DNA of 64,000 nucleotides from Dankookia rubra (lineage in GTDB: Bacteria > Pseudomonadota > Alphaproteobacteria > Acetobacterales > Acetobacteraceae), in assembly GCF_004355005.1 (NCBI RefSeq), contig NZ_SMSJ01000011.1, positions 62,001 to 126,000 on the forward strand, written 5' to 3'. Positions 8,848-18,236 of this stretch are shown here, in pieces. Both the position numbers and the translations under genes were made by a program. How positions within the stretch are numbered: position 1 is the stretch's first letter; every line of letters starts with the position of its first letter. Under the pieces are notes generated by a model, which worked only from the letters and a program-made list of their open reading frames with translations, did not search any database and had not been told where the DNA came from.

Positions 8848-9589
8848 GCCCGGGCGGCAGGGCGCCGCCGAGCCATGCCGCCAGGTAGGTGGGCAGGGGA
8901 TAGGCGATCCGCAGCTTCCCCGCGGCGATCCCGGACAGGGTCCGCCGCGCCGCCTCCTCGGGCGCCATCAGGAAAGGCATGGGAAAGGCATTGGCATCGG
9001 TCATCGGCGTTCGGATATAGCCGGGGCAGACCGCGTGCAGCCGGATGCCGCGTCGGCGCTCGGTGGCGTCCAGCGCCTCCGCCCAGCGCTGCACCGCGGC
9101 CTTGCTGGCGCAATAGGCCGGCGCCCCGGGCACCGCGATGAAGGCGGCGATCGAGGCGATAACGGCCACCCGCCCGCGCAGGCCCCCCGGGCCGGGCGCC
9201 TGGCCCGCCATGGTGTCCAGCGCCGGCAGGGCGGTGTTCAGCGCCCCGGTCACGTTGGTCTCGAAGATCGCCCGGGCCTGCTCGGCGGGCTCGGTCGATC
9301 CCCCCGTGCCGGCGGAGATGCCGGCATTGGCGATGACGAGGTCGAGCCGCCCGGCGCCGCCGATCCAGGCCGCCATCGCCGCCTGGTCGCGCACGTCGAC
9401 GACCCGAGGCAGCGCGGCCGCACCTGCGGCCGCACATGCTTCCGCCGTCGCCGCCAGCCGCCCGGCATCCCTTCCGCCGAGATGCAGCGTGACCCCCGGC
9501 GCGGCGCAGGCCAGCGCCAGCGCCCGGCCGATGCCGGAGGAGGCGCCGGTCACCAGCACATGCTGCCAGGGCCAGGGGGGTGTCGCCAT
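8786..9589 (-). CDS. Short-chain dehydrogenase/reductase
   Basis: This 267-residue classical SDR has the cofactor motif TGASSGIG near residues 14-21, the NAG motif in VIANAGIS, a catalytic serine in VIASIAAF, and the YCASK active-site pair. The C-terminal part after PGYIRTPMT is a substrate lid with hydrophobic YLAAWLGG, as in SDRs acting on lipophilic substrates. Substrate unknown. The ATG at 9589 starts close to the Rossmann strand; a second ATG at 9598 would add three residues. Its 3' end overlaps TerC tail to tail by 62 bases, and it is divergent from yicC. Confidence 0.85.
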   Translation of the reverse strand: MATPPWPWQHVLVTGASSGIGRALALACAAPGVTLHLGGRDAGRLAATAEACAAAGAAALPRVVDVRDQAAMAAWIGGAGRLDLVIANAGISAGTGGSTEPAEQARAIFETNVTGALNTALPALDTMAGQAPGPGGLRGRVAVIASIAAFIAVPGAPAYCASKAAVQRWAEALDATERRRGIRLHAVCPGYIRTPMTDANAFPMPFLMAPEEAARRTLSGIAAGKLRIAYPLPTYLAAWLGGALPPGLRAALFAAVPAKGSMLPRVG

Positions 9590-9640
9590 CGCTTGCATCC
9601 GATCCACCAAGGCGGGACAACCCGCCGCATGGGCACCCTT

Positions 9641-10528
9641 ATGAGCATGACCGGCTTCGCGCGCGAGAGTGGCACGCTGGCCGACGGCACCAGCTTTGCC
9701 TGGGAGTTGCGAAGCGTGAACGGCCGCGGCCTCGACCTGCGGCTCCGGCTGCCGAACGGCCAGGACGCGTTGGAAGCGGCGCTGCGGGAGGCAACGGCGA
9801 AGCGCCTCAAGCGCGGCAACGTCTCGGCCAGCCTCACCCTGAAGCGCGAGGAGCGGCCGCGGCTGGTGGTGGATCGCGCGGCGCTCGACCAGGCGCTCGA
9901 TCTGGCGCTGGAACTCGCCGGGCGGATCCGCGGCAGCGTCGCCCCGGCCGCCGAGGCGCTGCTGGCCCTGCCCGGCGTCATGCGGGCCGAGGTGGTGGAG
10001 CCCGACGAGGCGGCGGAGGCATCGAAGCGCGTGGCCCTGGCCAGGGCCTATGACGCCGCGCTGGCCGGCCTCGTCTCCGCCCGCCAGGCCGAGGGCGGCA
10101 AGCTGCAGGTGATCCTGGCCGGGCTGCTGGAGGAGATCGCCGCCCTCCGCGACGCCGCCGCCGCCGAGGCCGCCGGGCAGCCGGAGGCGCAGCGCGCGAA
10201 GCTGCTCGAAAGCCTGGCCGCGCTGCTGGGCGAGGGCGGACGCGCCCGGGTGCCGGAGGAGCGCCTCGCGCAGGAGGTCGCGTTGCTGGCGCAGAAATCC
10301 GACGTGCGGGAGGAGCTCGACCGGCTCTCCGCCCATATCGATGCCGCCCGCGCCTTGCTGGCAGCGGGCGAGGGCGCCGGCCGCAAGCTCGACTTCCTGA
10401 CCCAGGAATTCGTCCGGGAGGCCAATACGCTCTGCTCGAAATCGGCTTCGGTGCCGCTGACGCGGATCGGCCTCGACCTGAAGGCGGCGATCGAGCGGCT
10501 GAAGGAACAGGCGGCGAATGTCGAATAG
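9641..10528 (+). CDS. yicC: YicC-family endoribonuclease
   Basis: The protein is 295 residues from this start, close to the usual 285-295. It begins with MSMTGFAR, matching the hallmark N-terminus (MTGF[AG]R), and shows RSVNGRGLDLRLRLP and the C-terminal HIDAARALL...GRKLDFLTQEFVREANTLCSKS block, which is the strongest family signature. YicC proteins are metal-dependent ribonucleases; the E. coli member has been connected to small-RNA (RyhB) decay. Alternative ATGs at 9629 and 9647 are in frame. The last 11 bases overlap gmk, a very common pairing across proteobacteria, so the two are co-translated. Confidence 0.93.
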   Translation: MSMTGFARESGTLADGTSFAWELRSVNGRGLDLRLRLPNGQDALEAALREATAKRLKRGNVSASLTLKREERPRLVVDRAALDQALDLALELAGRIRGSVAPAAEALLALPGVMRAEVVEPDEAAEASKRVALARAYDAALAGLVSARQAEGGKLQVILAGLLEEIAALRDAAAAEAAGQPEAQRAKLLESLAALLGEGGRARVPEERLAQEVALLAQKSDVREELDRLSAHIDAARALLAAGEGAGRKLDFLTQEFVREANTLCSKSASVPLTRIGLDLKAAIERLKEQAANVE

Positions 10529-11171
10529 CGTGCCTTCCCACCCCACCCGCCGGGGCATCTGCCTCGTCCTCGCCTCCGCCCCCGGCGGCGGCAAGACCAG
10601 CGTCTCCCGCGCCCTGCTGGAGACCGAACCCGAATTGTCGCTCTCGGTCAGCGCCACCACGCGGGCGCCGCGCCCGGGCGAGCGGGAAGGGGAGCACTAC
10701 TTCTTCCAGACGCCGGAGCAATTCGCCGATGGCGTCGCCGCCGGCGCCTTCCTGGAACACGCGACCTTCCTCGGCCGGTCCTACGGCACGCCGCGCGCGC
10801 CGGTCGAGGCGGCGCTGGCCGCCGGCCGCGACGTGCTGTTCGACATCGAGTGGCAGGGCCACCGGCAGTTGCAGCAAACGATGGCGGCCGATGTGGTCGG
10901 CATCTTCCTGTTGCCGCCGAGCCTGACCGAGCTGGAGCGCCGCCTGCGCGGCCGCAACCAGGACCCGGAAGACGAGATAGCCCGCCGCATGGTCGCCGCC
11001 CGCACCGAGATGCGGCACTGGGACGAGTTCGACCATGTGTTGGTGAACGAGGATTTCCCCGCGACCGTCGCGGCGGTGCGGGCGGTTCTGCATGCCGCGC
11101 GCACCCACCGCACGCGGCAGCCCTGGCTGGCCGGCTTCGTCGCCGGCCTGCTCGGTGATCAGCCGGGCTGA
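10518..11171 (+). CDS. gmk: Guanylate kinase
   Basis: This is a 217-residue cytoplasmic enzyme that phosphorylates GMP to GDP using ATP. The P-loop ASAPGGGKTS lies at residues 19-28. The GMP-binding TTRAPRPGEREGEHYFF block and the DIEWQGHRQL core strand (Walker-B-like region) are intact. The C-terminal VLVNEDF motif contacts the base. The final 25 residues are a variable extension. It overlaps yicC by 11 bases. Its TGA stop directly abuts the stop of the convergent DUF4142 gene at 11172, so no intergenic terminator exists on either side. Confidence 0.96.
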   Translation: MSNSVPSHPTRRGICLVLASAPGGGKTSVSRALLETEPELSLSVSATTRAPRPGEREGEHYFFQTPEQFADGVAAGAFLEHATFLGRSYGTPRAPVEAALAAGRDVLFDIEWQGHRQLQQTMAADVVGIFLLPPSLTELERRLRGRNQDPEDEIARRMVAARTEMRHWDEFDHVLVNEDFPATVAAVRAVLHAARTHRTRQPWLAGFVAGLLGDQPG

Positions 11172-11690
11172 TCAGCCCAGCATCTGCTGGATTTCCTGCA
11201 GCATCACCAGGTGCTGCTGGATCGACATCCGCGCCAGCACCGCGATGTGCTGCGTGTCGGTGCTGCGGTTGGTGTTGTCCAGGTAGCCCTGCTGGATCTG
11301 CAGCAGCTCCTGGTGCCCGGTGATCTGGCCGAGGATGTAGGCGCGGTCGAAGGCCGGGCCGGACTGTGCCTGCAGCGTCTTCAGCACCGCGGCGTGCTCG
11401 GCATCCAGCGGCACCGGCGGCGGGTTGTCGGCATTGGTCAGCACCTGGGCCACCGCGGTCTGCTCGGCGATCTCGAAGCCGGCGAACTGCTTCACCCGCG
11501 GGTTCTGCGCGCGTTCCAGCGCGATCTGGCTGGTCTGCTTGGCCAGCGTGCCGGCCATCAGCGTCATTGCCAGGTGCTCGGAGCCCGAAAGCCAGCGGGA
11601 CGTGCCCTGCGCCAGCGCGAGGCGCGGGGAGAGGCTGAGCGAAAGTGCCGCGAGCCCGGCCGAGCCGAGCAGGATGCCGCGTCGATCCAT
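11172..11690 (-). CDS. DUF4142 periplasmic protein
   Basis: This is a 172-residue protein. An N-terminal export signal (MDRRGILLGSAGLAALSLSL...LALA, cleavage near residue 27) begins with an RR pair that could be read as a weak Tat motif. The mature part is helical, with the paired helices of DUF4142, a ferritin-like four-helix fold: VKQFAGFEIAEQTAVAQVL and ITGHQELLQIQQGYL. Its short HxE-type metal motif is poorly conserved here. The role is unknown, probably a periplasmic stress protein. AGAAGGAACG precedes the ATG by a good distance. It is convergent with gmk and divergent from the DUF4267 gene. Confidence 0.82.
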   Translation of the reverse strand: MDRRGILLGSAGLAALSLSLSPRLALAQGTSRWLSGSEHLAMTLMAGTLAKQTSQIALERAQNPRVKQFAGFEIAEQTAVAQVLTNADNPPPVPLDAEHAAVLKTLQAQSGPAFDRAYILGQITGHQELLQIQQGYLDNTNRSTDTQHIAVLARMSIQQHLVMLQEIQQMLG

Positions 11691-11799
11691 GATATCGTTC
11701 CTTCTGCGCGAGAATGGGCCGGGCTGATTCGACCAGGCGCCTGGCGCGACAACGGCGGCGGCGCGCCGCGGTTCGCCGGGGAGGCGATACGGCCTGCCC

Positions 11800-12198
11800 A
11801 TGCGTTGGCCCCGGCGCATGATCCTTCCGCGCGACCCCACCACTTGGCCGGCCCTGGCGCTGGCGCTTGCCCTCGCGGCACTCGGCCTGGTCTTCATCGC
11901 GGCGCCTGGCTGGGGCGCGGCGATCTTCGGCCTGCCGCCGCCCGAGGGCGCGGCGCTGGCCTATATCCCCGTCGTCGGCCTGCGCGACCTGGCCTTCGCC
12001 GGCTACCTGCTCGGCCTGGTGTGGCGGGGCGACCGCGACGCGGCGGCGCTGGTGCTGGCAGTGACGCTGCTGATCCCGCTCGGCGACATGACCATCCTGC
12101 TGGCGGCGCGTGGTCCGGACGCCGGCTGGCACCTGTTGCCGCACGCCGCCAGCGCCGCCGCGGTCGCCGGTGCCTGGCGCATCCTTCGTGCCGGCTGA
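11800..12198 (+). CDS. DUF4267-like small membrane protein
   Basis: The 132-residue protein has four hydrophobic segments (about residues 18-36, 55-72, 80-97 and 107-125). It shows the GLRDLAFAGYLLGL and LIPLGDMTILL turns typical of the DUF4267 membrane family, whose function is not known. An ATG six codons later is an alternative start; neither has a close ribosome binding site. The gap to the flavoenzyme gene at 12265 is 66 bases with GAGAGGAG before it, so the two may form one transcript. Confidence 0.65.
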   Translation: MRWPRRMILPRDPTTWPALALALALAALGLVFIAAPGWGAAIFGLPPPEGAALAYIPVVGLRDLAFAGYLLGLVWRGDRDAAALVLAVTLLIPLGDMTILLAARGPDAGWHLLPHAASAAAVAGAWRILRAG

Positions 12199-12264
12199 CG
12201 CCGCTGCGGCCTTTTGCCGCGCTGCAGCGTTGCCCCCGGCAGCACCGCCGAGAGGAGTCCCGCC

Positions 12265-13212
12265 ATGCCGCACGACGAGGCGCCGCTCGACTGCCTGATC
12301 ATCGGCGGCGGTCCGGCCGGGCTGACCGCCGCCATCTACCTCGCCCGTTTCCGCCGCCGCGTCCTGGTGGTGGACAGCGGCACGCCGCGCGCCGCTTGGA
12401 TCCCCACCAGCCACAACATCCCCTTCTTCGCCGAGGGCATCGCCGGGCCGGAGATCCTGCGCCGCGACCGCGAGACCGCCGGCCGCTACGGCGTGCAGGT
12501 CGAGCCCGGCACCGTCGCCGGCCTGGCGCGGGACGCGGAGGGCTTCAGCGCCGCCACCCGGTCGCCCGAAGGCGGGTCCCGCACCATCCGCGCCCGCCGC
12601 GTGCTGCTGGCGACCGGCGCGGTGGACGTGGAGCCCGACCTGCCCGACCTGCCGGATGCGGTCCGCCGCGGCCTGGTGCGCTACTGCCCGATCTGCGACG
12701 GCTACGAATCCCGCGGCAAGCGCATCGCCGTCATCGGCCATGGCGAGCGCGGCCTGGGCGAGGCGCTGTTCATCGCCCGCACCTATTCGGACGACGTGAC
12801 CCTGCTGACGCTCGGCTGCCCGATGGAACTCGACGAGAAGCAGCGCTCCTCCGTCACCGAGCATCGGCTGAAGCTGGTGGAGCAGCCGGTCGAGGCGCTG
12901 GACGTCCGGGATGGCCGCATCGCCGCCCTGCGCAGCGCCGGCGGCGAGCACCGCTTCGACCTGCTCTATTCCGCGCTCGGCCTGCATTACCGCTCGGAGC
13001 TCGCGGTGGCCCTGGGCGCGGAGCATGACGAGCGCGGCGCGCTGCGGGTGGACAGCCACAACCAGACCACCGTGCGCGGCCTCTATGCCGCCGGCGACAT
13101 CGTCCGCGGCCTCGACCAGATTGTTGTCGCCATGGCGCATGCGGCGGTGGCGGCGACGCATATCCACAATCGTTGCGAATTGCCGACCGAGGACGAGGCG
13201 GACAACCGCTGA
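12265..13212 (+). CDS. Thioredoxin reductase-like FAD/NAD(P)H oxidoreductase
   Basis: This is a 315-residue flavoprotein of the low-molecular-weight thioredoxin reductase fold. The FAD-binding GGGPAG lies at residues 13-18, and the redox motif CPICDGYE at about 144-151. The NAD(P)H Rossmann segment is [14 protein letters not shown], and the C-terminal FAD contact is [14 protein letters not shown]. The CPxC active site differs from the CAxC of true TrxR and marks a separate family whose partner is undefined. I chose the ATG at 12265 because GAGAGGAG lies 7 bases upstream; an earlier in-frame ATG lacks such a site. Confidence 0.87.
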   Translation: MPHDEAPLDCLIIGGGPAGLTAAIYLARFRRRVLVVDSGTPRAAWIPTSHNIPFFAEGIAGPEILRRDRETAGRYGVQVEPGTVAGLARDAEGFSAATRSPEGGSRTIRARRVLLATGAVDVEPDLPDLPDAVRRGLVRYCPICDGYESRGKRIAVIGHGERGLGEALFIARTYSDDVTLLTLGCPMELDEKQRSSVTEHRLKLVEQPVEALDVRDGRIAALRSAGGEHRFDLLYSALGLHYRSELAVALGAEHDERGALRVDSHNQTTVRGLYAAGDIVRGLDQIVVAMAHAAVAATHIHNRCELPTEDEADNR

Positions 13213-13274
13213 GGCCCGCGGGAACCCGCGCGGCGCTGGAAGGTTGCGCCCGCTCATCGCTGGAGGCTGTCCGC

Positions 13275-13931
13275 GTGCAAGCCGTGATCTTCGACGTCGA
13301 TGGCACCCTGGTCGACACCGTCGACCTGCACGCCGGGAGCTGGGTCGCCACCTTCCGCCATTTCGGCCATGACGTCGCCTTCGACGCGGTGCGCGCGCAG
13401 ATCGGCAAGGGCGGCGACCAGCTGATGCCGGTCTTCCTGCCGGACGCTGTGGTGGAGCGGGATGGCGAGGCGATGGAGGCTTTCCGCAAGGACCTCTACA
13501 TGCGCGAGATGATCGGCCGCGCCCGCGCCTTCCCCGGTGTCGCCGAGCTGTTCCGCCGCATCCGCGCCGATGGCCGGCGCGTCATCCTCGCCTCCTCCGG
13601 CAAGCCGGACGAGCTGGCGCGCTACAAGACGCTCGCCGGAATCGAGGATCTGGTCGATGCCGAGACCACCTCGGCGGATGCCGAGCAGTCGAAGCCGCAT
13701 CCCGACATCTTCCTCGCCGCGCTCGATGGCCTGCCGCCCGAGGAGGCCATCGTCGTCGGCGATTCGCCCTATGACGCCGAGGCCGCGGCGAAGGCCGGGC
13801 TGCGCACCGTCGGCCTGCTCTCGGGCGGCTTCCCCGAAGCGGTGCTGCGCGAGGCCGGCTGCATCGCCATCTACCGTGATCCGGCGGCGCTGCTGGAGGC
13901 CTACGACGCTTCCCCGCTCGGGCAGGGCTGA
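13275..13931 (+). CDS. HAD-family phosphatase (beta-phosphoglucomutase/Gph-like)
   Basis: This 218-residue HAD hydrolase has motif I DVDGTLVDT (nucleophile D8), motif II ILASSGK, lysine motif III in SKPHPDIF, and motif IV VVGDSPYDAEAA. The helical cap between residues 15 and 80 marks subfamily IA, which includes phosphoglycolate phosphatases and sugar phosphatases. A GTG start at 13275 is preferred: GGAGG lies 8 bases upstream and the protein then begins directly at the first strand. It is followed after 5 bases by the GH13 glucosidase, suggesting a sugar-phosphate substrate, which is inference. Confidence 0.87.
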   Translation: MQAVIFDVDGTLVDTVDLHAGSWVATFRHFGHDVAFDAVRAQIGKGGDQLMPVFLPDAVVERDGEAMEAFRKDLYMREMIGRARAFPGVAELFRRIRADGRRVILASSGKPDELARYKTLAGIEDLVDAETTSADAEQSKPHPDIFLAALDGLPPEEAIVVGDSPYDAEAAAKAGLRTVGLLSGGFPEAVLREAGCIAIYRDPAALLEAYDASPLGQG

Positions 13932-13936
13932 GCCGG

Positions 13937-15502
13937 ATGCCGGCATGGTGGCAGGGCGCGGTCATCTACCAGGTCTGGCCGCGGTCGTTCCAGGACAGCG
14001 ACGGCGATGGCATCGGCGATTTGCGCGGCATCGCGTCGCGGCTGGACCACCTGGTCACGCTCGGCGCGGACGCGGTCTGGATCTCGCCCTTCTACCCCTC
14101 GCCGCTGGCCGATTTCGGCTATGACGTCGCCGATCACTGCGGCGTCGACCCCGCTTTCGGCACGCTCGCCGACTTCGACGCGCTGGTCGCCGCGGCGCAT
14201 GGTCGAGGCCTGCGCGTGCTGCTCGATTACGTGCCGAACCACACCGCGGATACGCATCCCTGGTTCGCCGCCAGCCGCAGCACGCGCGACGATCCGCGGC
14301 GCGACTGGTATGTCTGGCGCGATCCGGCGCCGGATGGCGGCCCGCCCAACAACTGGCTGAGCGAGTTCGGCGGCAGCGCCTGGACGCTGGACGCGGCGAC
14401 CGGCCAGTATTTCTACCACGCCTACCTGCCGCAGCAGCCCGACCTGAACTGGCGCAACCCCGCGGTGCAGGACGCGATGCTCGACGTGCTGCGCTTCTGG
14501 CTCGACCGCGGCGTGGACGGCTTCCGGGTCGACGCGATCCACCACCTGTTCGAGGACACCGGGCTCCGCGACAATCCGCCCGATCCCGATTGGCAACCGG
14601 GGATGTCGCCGGCCCGCCGGGTGATCCGCGCCCGCACCATGGACCAGCCGGAGGTGCTCTCCGCCGTCGCCGCCATGCGCCGTGTCACGGATGGCTATGC
14701 CAACCAGCGCCTGCTGATCGGCGAAGCCTGGCTGCCGATCGACCGCCTGGTGGCCTATTACGGCGTCGACCTCGGGGGCTTCCACCTGCCCTTCAACTTC
14801 CACCTGATCACCACGCCCTGGTCCGCCGCGGCAATCGCCGACCTGGTGCGCCGCTACGAGGCGGCGCTGCCGCCCGGCGCCTGGCCGAACTGGGTGCTTG
14901 GCAACCACGACCGCAGCCGCGTCGCCAGCCGCCTCGGCCCGCAGCAGGCCCGCCTCGCCGCCATGCTGCTGCTGACGCTGCGCGGCACGCCGACGCTCTA
15001 CCAGGGCGAGGAGCTCGGCCTGACCGACGTGCCGATCCCGCCGGCGCTGGTGCAGGATCCCTGGGAGAAGCGGGTGCCCGGCCTCGGCCTCGGCCGCGAT
15101 CCGGTGCGCACGCCGCTGCCGTGGGAGGACGCGCCGCAGGCCGGCTTCACCACCGGCAAGCCCTGGCTGCCGCTGGGCGACGACCACGCCGCGATGAACG
15201 CCGCGGCACAGGCGCATGACCCGGCTTCGATGCTCTCGCTCTATCGTGCCCTGCTGGCGCTGCGGCGGCGGGAAGCGGCGCTGGCGCTCGGCAGGATCGA
15301 GTCCGTCGCGGCGGAGGGCGAGGTGCTGCGCTATGCCCGCATCGACCCGGGGGATGGCCGGCGGCTGCTGGTCGCGCTGAACCTCGGCGGCGCCGAGCAG
15401 GCGCTGGACGCCGCTGGCACGCCGCTGCTCTCGACCCATGGCGATTTCGGCAACCCGCATCGCCTGCGTCCCTACGAAGGTCTGGTGATCGACCCGGGGT
15501 GA
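13937..15502 (+). CDS. GH13 alpha-glucosidase/oligosaccharide hydrolase
   Basis: This 521-residue cytoplasmic glycoside hydrolase family 13 enzyme has a TIM barrel beginning WWQGAVIYQVWPRSF. The conserved regions are all present: DYVPNHT (97-103), GFRVDAI with nucleophile D199, GEAW with acid/base E263, and GNHD with transition-state stabiliser D325. The EELG motif and a C-terminal beta domain follow. The layout matches alpha-1,4/1,6-glucosidases such as MalL. Sucrose isomerase or trehalose-6-phosphate hydrolase activity cannot be excluded. No signal peptide. It follows the HAD phosphatase closely. Confidence 0.92.
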   Translation: MPAWWQGAVIYQVWPRSFQDSDGDGIGDLRGIASRLDHLVTLGADAVWISPFYPSPLADFGYDVADHCGVDPAFGTLADFDALVAAAHGRGLRVLLDYVPNHTADTHPWFAASRSTRDDPRRDWYVWRDPAPDGGPPNNWLSEFGGSAWTLDAATGQYFYHAYLPQQPDLNWRNPAVQDAMLDVLRFWLDRGVDGFRVDAIHHLFEDTGLRDNPPDPDWQPGMSPARRVIRARTMDQPEVLSAVAAMRRVTDGYANQRLLIGEAWLPIDRLVAYYGVDLGGFHLPFNFHLITTPWSAAAIADLVRRYEAALPPGAWPNWVLGNHDRSRVASRLGPQQARLAAMLLLTLRGTPTLYQGEELGLTDVPIPPALVQDPWEKRVPGLGLGRDPVRTPLPWEDAPQAGFTTGKPWLPLGDDHAAMNAAAQAHDPASMLSLYRALLALRRREAALALGRIESVAAEGEVLRYARIDPGDGRRLLVALNLGGAEQALDAAGTPLLSTHGDFGNPHRLRPYEGLVIDPG

Positions 15503-15561
15503 GTGGCGCAACGGCGGCGCCCAGCCCGCGTTCGGGCCGCAGCAACGGGAAGGGACGCCGC

Positions 15562-15927
15562 ATGCAGCCGAAGCCGCCGACCGATGGGGACGCCGCCTCC
15601 CGCATCATCGTCTCCGGCCATCAGGTCGATGTGGGCGACGCGCTGCGCGCGCATGCGACCGAGCAGCTCGAGGCGCTCGGGCGGAAGTATTTCGACAAGG
15701 CGGAGGATGCGACCTGCACCTTCTCCCGCACCGGCAAGGGCGGCTTCGGCTGCACCATCCGCGTCCATAGCGGCCGCGGCCTGTATTTCGACGGCGAGGC
15801 CGAGCATGCCGCGGCCCCCGGCGCCTTCGCGCAGGCGCTGGAACATGTCGCCAAGCAGCTGCGCCGCCGCAAGCGTGAGTTGCGGGAGGACAAGCCGGTG
15901 AACCCGACCCGCGACGGGGTGCTGTAG
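15562..15927 (+). CDS. Short-form ribosome hibernation promoting factor (HPF/RaiA)
   Basis: The 121-residue protein consists of a single S30AE/YfiA domain. It has the strand RIIVSGHQVDVGDALRAHA, the LEALGRKYFDKAEDATCTF hairpin, and the basic helix HVAKQLRRRKRELRE that binds the 30S decoding channel. Many alphaproteobacteria use a long HPF (about 190 residues) with a C-terminal 100S dimerisation domain; that domain is absent here, so this protein probably acts like E. coli HPF or YfiA, or is a second paralogue. The ATG at 15562 follows GGGAAGGGACG. It lies between the glucosidase and phaC, not beside rpoN where hpf often sits. Confidence 0.85.
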   Translation: MQPKPPTDGDAASRIIVSGHQVDVGDALRAHATEQLEALGRKYFDKAEDATCTFSRTGKGGFGCTIRVHSGRGLYFDGEAEHAAAPGAFAQALEHVAKQLRRRKRELREDKPVNPTRDGVL

Positions 15928-16142
15928 CCGGACCAAGGGTCCCGCCGGGGGTTGCGCTGGATCATTCGTGCCGCGCCGCCGGCCTGCCAGCCAGCCAGGG
16001 CTTCGGCGCCGATCGTGAAAGCCGGGGTGACGGCTGCCCATGGCGCCGCGGCCGTGTCAGCCTGCGCCGACCAACCGCGGCGGGCGCATCGCGTTGCGGC
16101 AGGTGGCGTCGCCGGATGGCGACTTTTGGGGAGGGCGTGAGC

Positions 16143-18032
16143 ATGGCCGACACCAAAACCGGCGAGGACCGCAGGCCAAGCGGCTTCAGCAGCATCCCGG
16201 GCGCCGAGGCGATGCTCGCCTCGCTCGCTTCCTGGACCGCCGCGATGCCGGCGAGCCAGGGCGCCGGCATGCTGAGCGACGCCGCGGTGGCCGAGGCGCT
16301 GCGCCAGGCCAAGGCGCTGATCGACCGCGATCCGCTGCTGAAGTCGGTCGATTCCATGTGGAACGCCAACCCGATGCGGGACGTCATCCCGGTCGACTGG
16401 GCCGAGGTGGCCCGGGCGCTGCGGATTGTCTGGCTGCAATCCTTCTCCGATCCGGCGGCGACGCTCGCCTCCGCCACCGCGCTCGGCGCCAACGTCTTCC
16501 GCGCCGCGCTCGATGCCTGGGGCGAAGCGGGCAAGCGCTGGCTGGGCGAGGCGCCGCCCGAGGGCAAGCCGGCCAACGACAAGCGCTTCGCGGCGCCGGA
16601 ATGGCAGGCCAACCCAGTCTTCCGCACGCTGAAGGAATCCTACCTGCTCGCCTCCGACTGGCTGGTGCAGCGCGGCAAGGCCTCGCCCGGCCTGGATGCG
16701 GCAGAGCGGCAGCGGCTGGAATTCCACCTGCGGCAGTTCGTGGATGCGATGAGCCCGACCCTGCTGCTGGCCAGCAACCCGGTGGCGCTGAAGCGGGCGA
16801 TGGAAACCGGTGGTGCCAGCCTGGCGAACGGCGCGCGCAACCTGATCGAGGACCTGCAGGCCGGCCGGCTGAGCATGGTGGACGAGAACGCCTTCGCCCC
16901 CGGCCGCAACCTGGCGCTGACGCCAGGCAAGGTGGTGCACCGGAACAAGCTGGTCGAGCTGATCCAGTACACCCCGCAGACCCCCAACGTGCATGCCCGC
17001 CCGCTGCTGATCCTGCCGCCCTGGATCAACAAGTACTACATCATGGACATGCAGCCGAAGAACAGCCTGGTCGACTTCCTGGTCAGGCAGGGCTTCACCA
17101 CCTTCGTCGTTTCCTGGCGCAACCCGGATGCCTCGATGGAGGAGACGACGATCGAGGACTACATGGACCTCGGCGTGCTGGAGACGAGCGATGTGGTGCG
17201 CGACATCACGGGGTCCGAGACACTGAACGTCATGGGCTACTGCATTGGGGGAACGCTCCTCGCCATGGTGCTGGCCTGGCTGGCGGCCGAGGGCGACAAG
17301 CGCTTCAACGCGGTGACCTTCATGGTCTCCCTGCAGGATTTCTCCCGCGTCGGCGACACCGCGATCTTCCTCGGCGATGGGGCGATCGACGCGATCGAGG
17401 CGCAGATGATGCAGCGCGGCTACCTCGACAGCCGCGAGATGGCCAACATGTTCAACCTGCTGCGCTCGAACGACCTGATCTGGGCGAACGTGGTGAACAA
17501 CTACCTGCTGGGAGAGAAGCCGCCAGCCTTCGACCTGCTCTACTGGAACAGCGACGGCACCCGCATGGCCCGCGCGGCGCATGCCTGGTACCTGCGCAAC
17601 ACCTATGTCGAGAACAACCTGATGGTGCCGGGCCGCGTGGTGCTGAAGGGCCACCCGCTCGACCTCGGTGCGATCAAGCAGGACATCTACGCCGTCGGCG
17701 CGGAGAAGGACCACATCGTGCCCTGGGACGCCGCCTGGCAGATCACCCGGCTCGCCGGCGGCAAGGTGCGCTATATCCTCGGCTCTTCCGGCCATATCGC
17801 CGGGATCATCAACCCGCCGGGCGGCAAGGGTAGCTACTGGACCGCAGAGGCCGGGGCCGAGACCGCCGGTGCCTGGAAGCGGGCCGCGGTGAAGCATGAC
17901 GGCAGCTGGTGGACCGACTGGTCGGCCTGGCTGGCCGAGCGCTCGGGCCGCAAGGCGAAGCCGCCGGGCATGGGCAACAATGCGCATCCGCCGCTCTGCG
18001 ACGCGCCGGGAACCTACGTCCTGCAGAAATAG
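16143..18032 (+). CDS. phaC: Class I poly(3-hydroxyalkanoate) synthase
   Basis: This 629-residue enzyme polymerises 3-hydroxyacyl-CoA into PHA at the granule surface. The lipase-box-like GYCIGG puts the nucleophile at C367. The catalytic aspartate follows in EKDHIVPWDAAW and the histidine in SSGHIAGIINPP. The N-terminal domain (about 1-260) contains the conserved PMRDVIPVDWAEVAR and EFHLRQFVDAMSPTL blocks. Length and single-subunit organisation define class I. The ATG at 16143 follows GGGGAGGGCG. There is no phaA/phaB or phasin gene nearby, and a 215-base gap precedes it. Confidence 0.96.
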   Translation: MADTKTGEDRRPSGFSSIPGAEAMLASLASWTAAMPASQGAGMLSDAAVAEALRQAKALIDRDPLLKSVDSMWNANPMRDVIPVDWAEVARALRIVWLQSFSDPAATLASATALGANVFRAALDAWGEAGKRWLGEAPPEGKPANDKRFAAPEWQANPVFRTLKESYLLASDWLVQRGKASPGLDAAERQRLEFHLRQFVDAMSPTLLLASNPVALKRAMETGGASLANGARNLIEDLQAGRLSMVDENAFAPGRNLALTPGKVVHRNKLVELIQYTPQTPNVHARPLLILPPWINKYYIMDMQPKNSLVDFLVRQGFTTFVVSWRNPDASMEETTIEDYMDLGVLETSDVVRDITGSETLNVMGYCIGGTLLAMVLAWLAAEGDKRFNAVTFMVSLQDFSRVGDTAIFLGDGAIDAIEAQMMQRGYLDSREMANMFNLLRSNDLIWANVVNNYLLGEKPPAFDLLYWNSDGTRMARAAHAWYLRNTYVENNLMVPGRVVLKGHPLDLGAIKQDIYAVGAEKDHIVPWDAAWQITRLAGGKVRYILGSSGHIAGIINPPGGKGSYWTAEAGAETAGAWKRAAVKHDGSWWTDWSAWLAERSGRKAKPPGMGNNAHPPLCDAPGTYVLQK

Positions 18033-18236
18033 TCACGCGATTTCACGTGCGCGTCAGGGTGCGACGCAACACGGGCTGGTTACGCTTTGTCTTCATCCTC
18101 CCCTCCTATCGTCCCGGCGGTCGGGGGGGTGGATGCGCGGCAGGCGGGCCGTTCCCCCGGCAGGACCGCGGCAGCGGGACGGCGGATCCCGGGTGGTGGG
18201 GGGCGCCGCGGCGCCGCTCGATTGACGGAGCGCCCG

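Noticed and set aside
10648-13257. An 869-codon minus-strand open frame across gmk, DUF4142, DUF4267 and the flavoenzyme gene
   Set aside because: Only its portions opposite real genes are open. The translation is low-complexity, and gmk, the DUF4267 gene and the TrxR-like gene are all clear on the plus strand.
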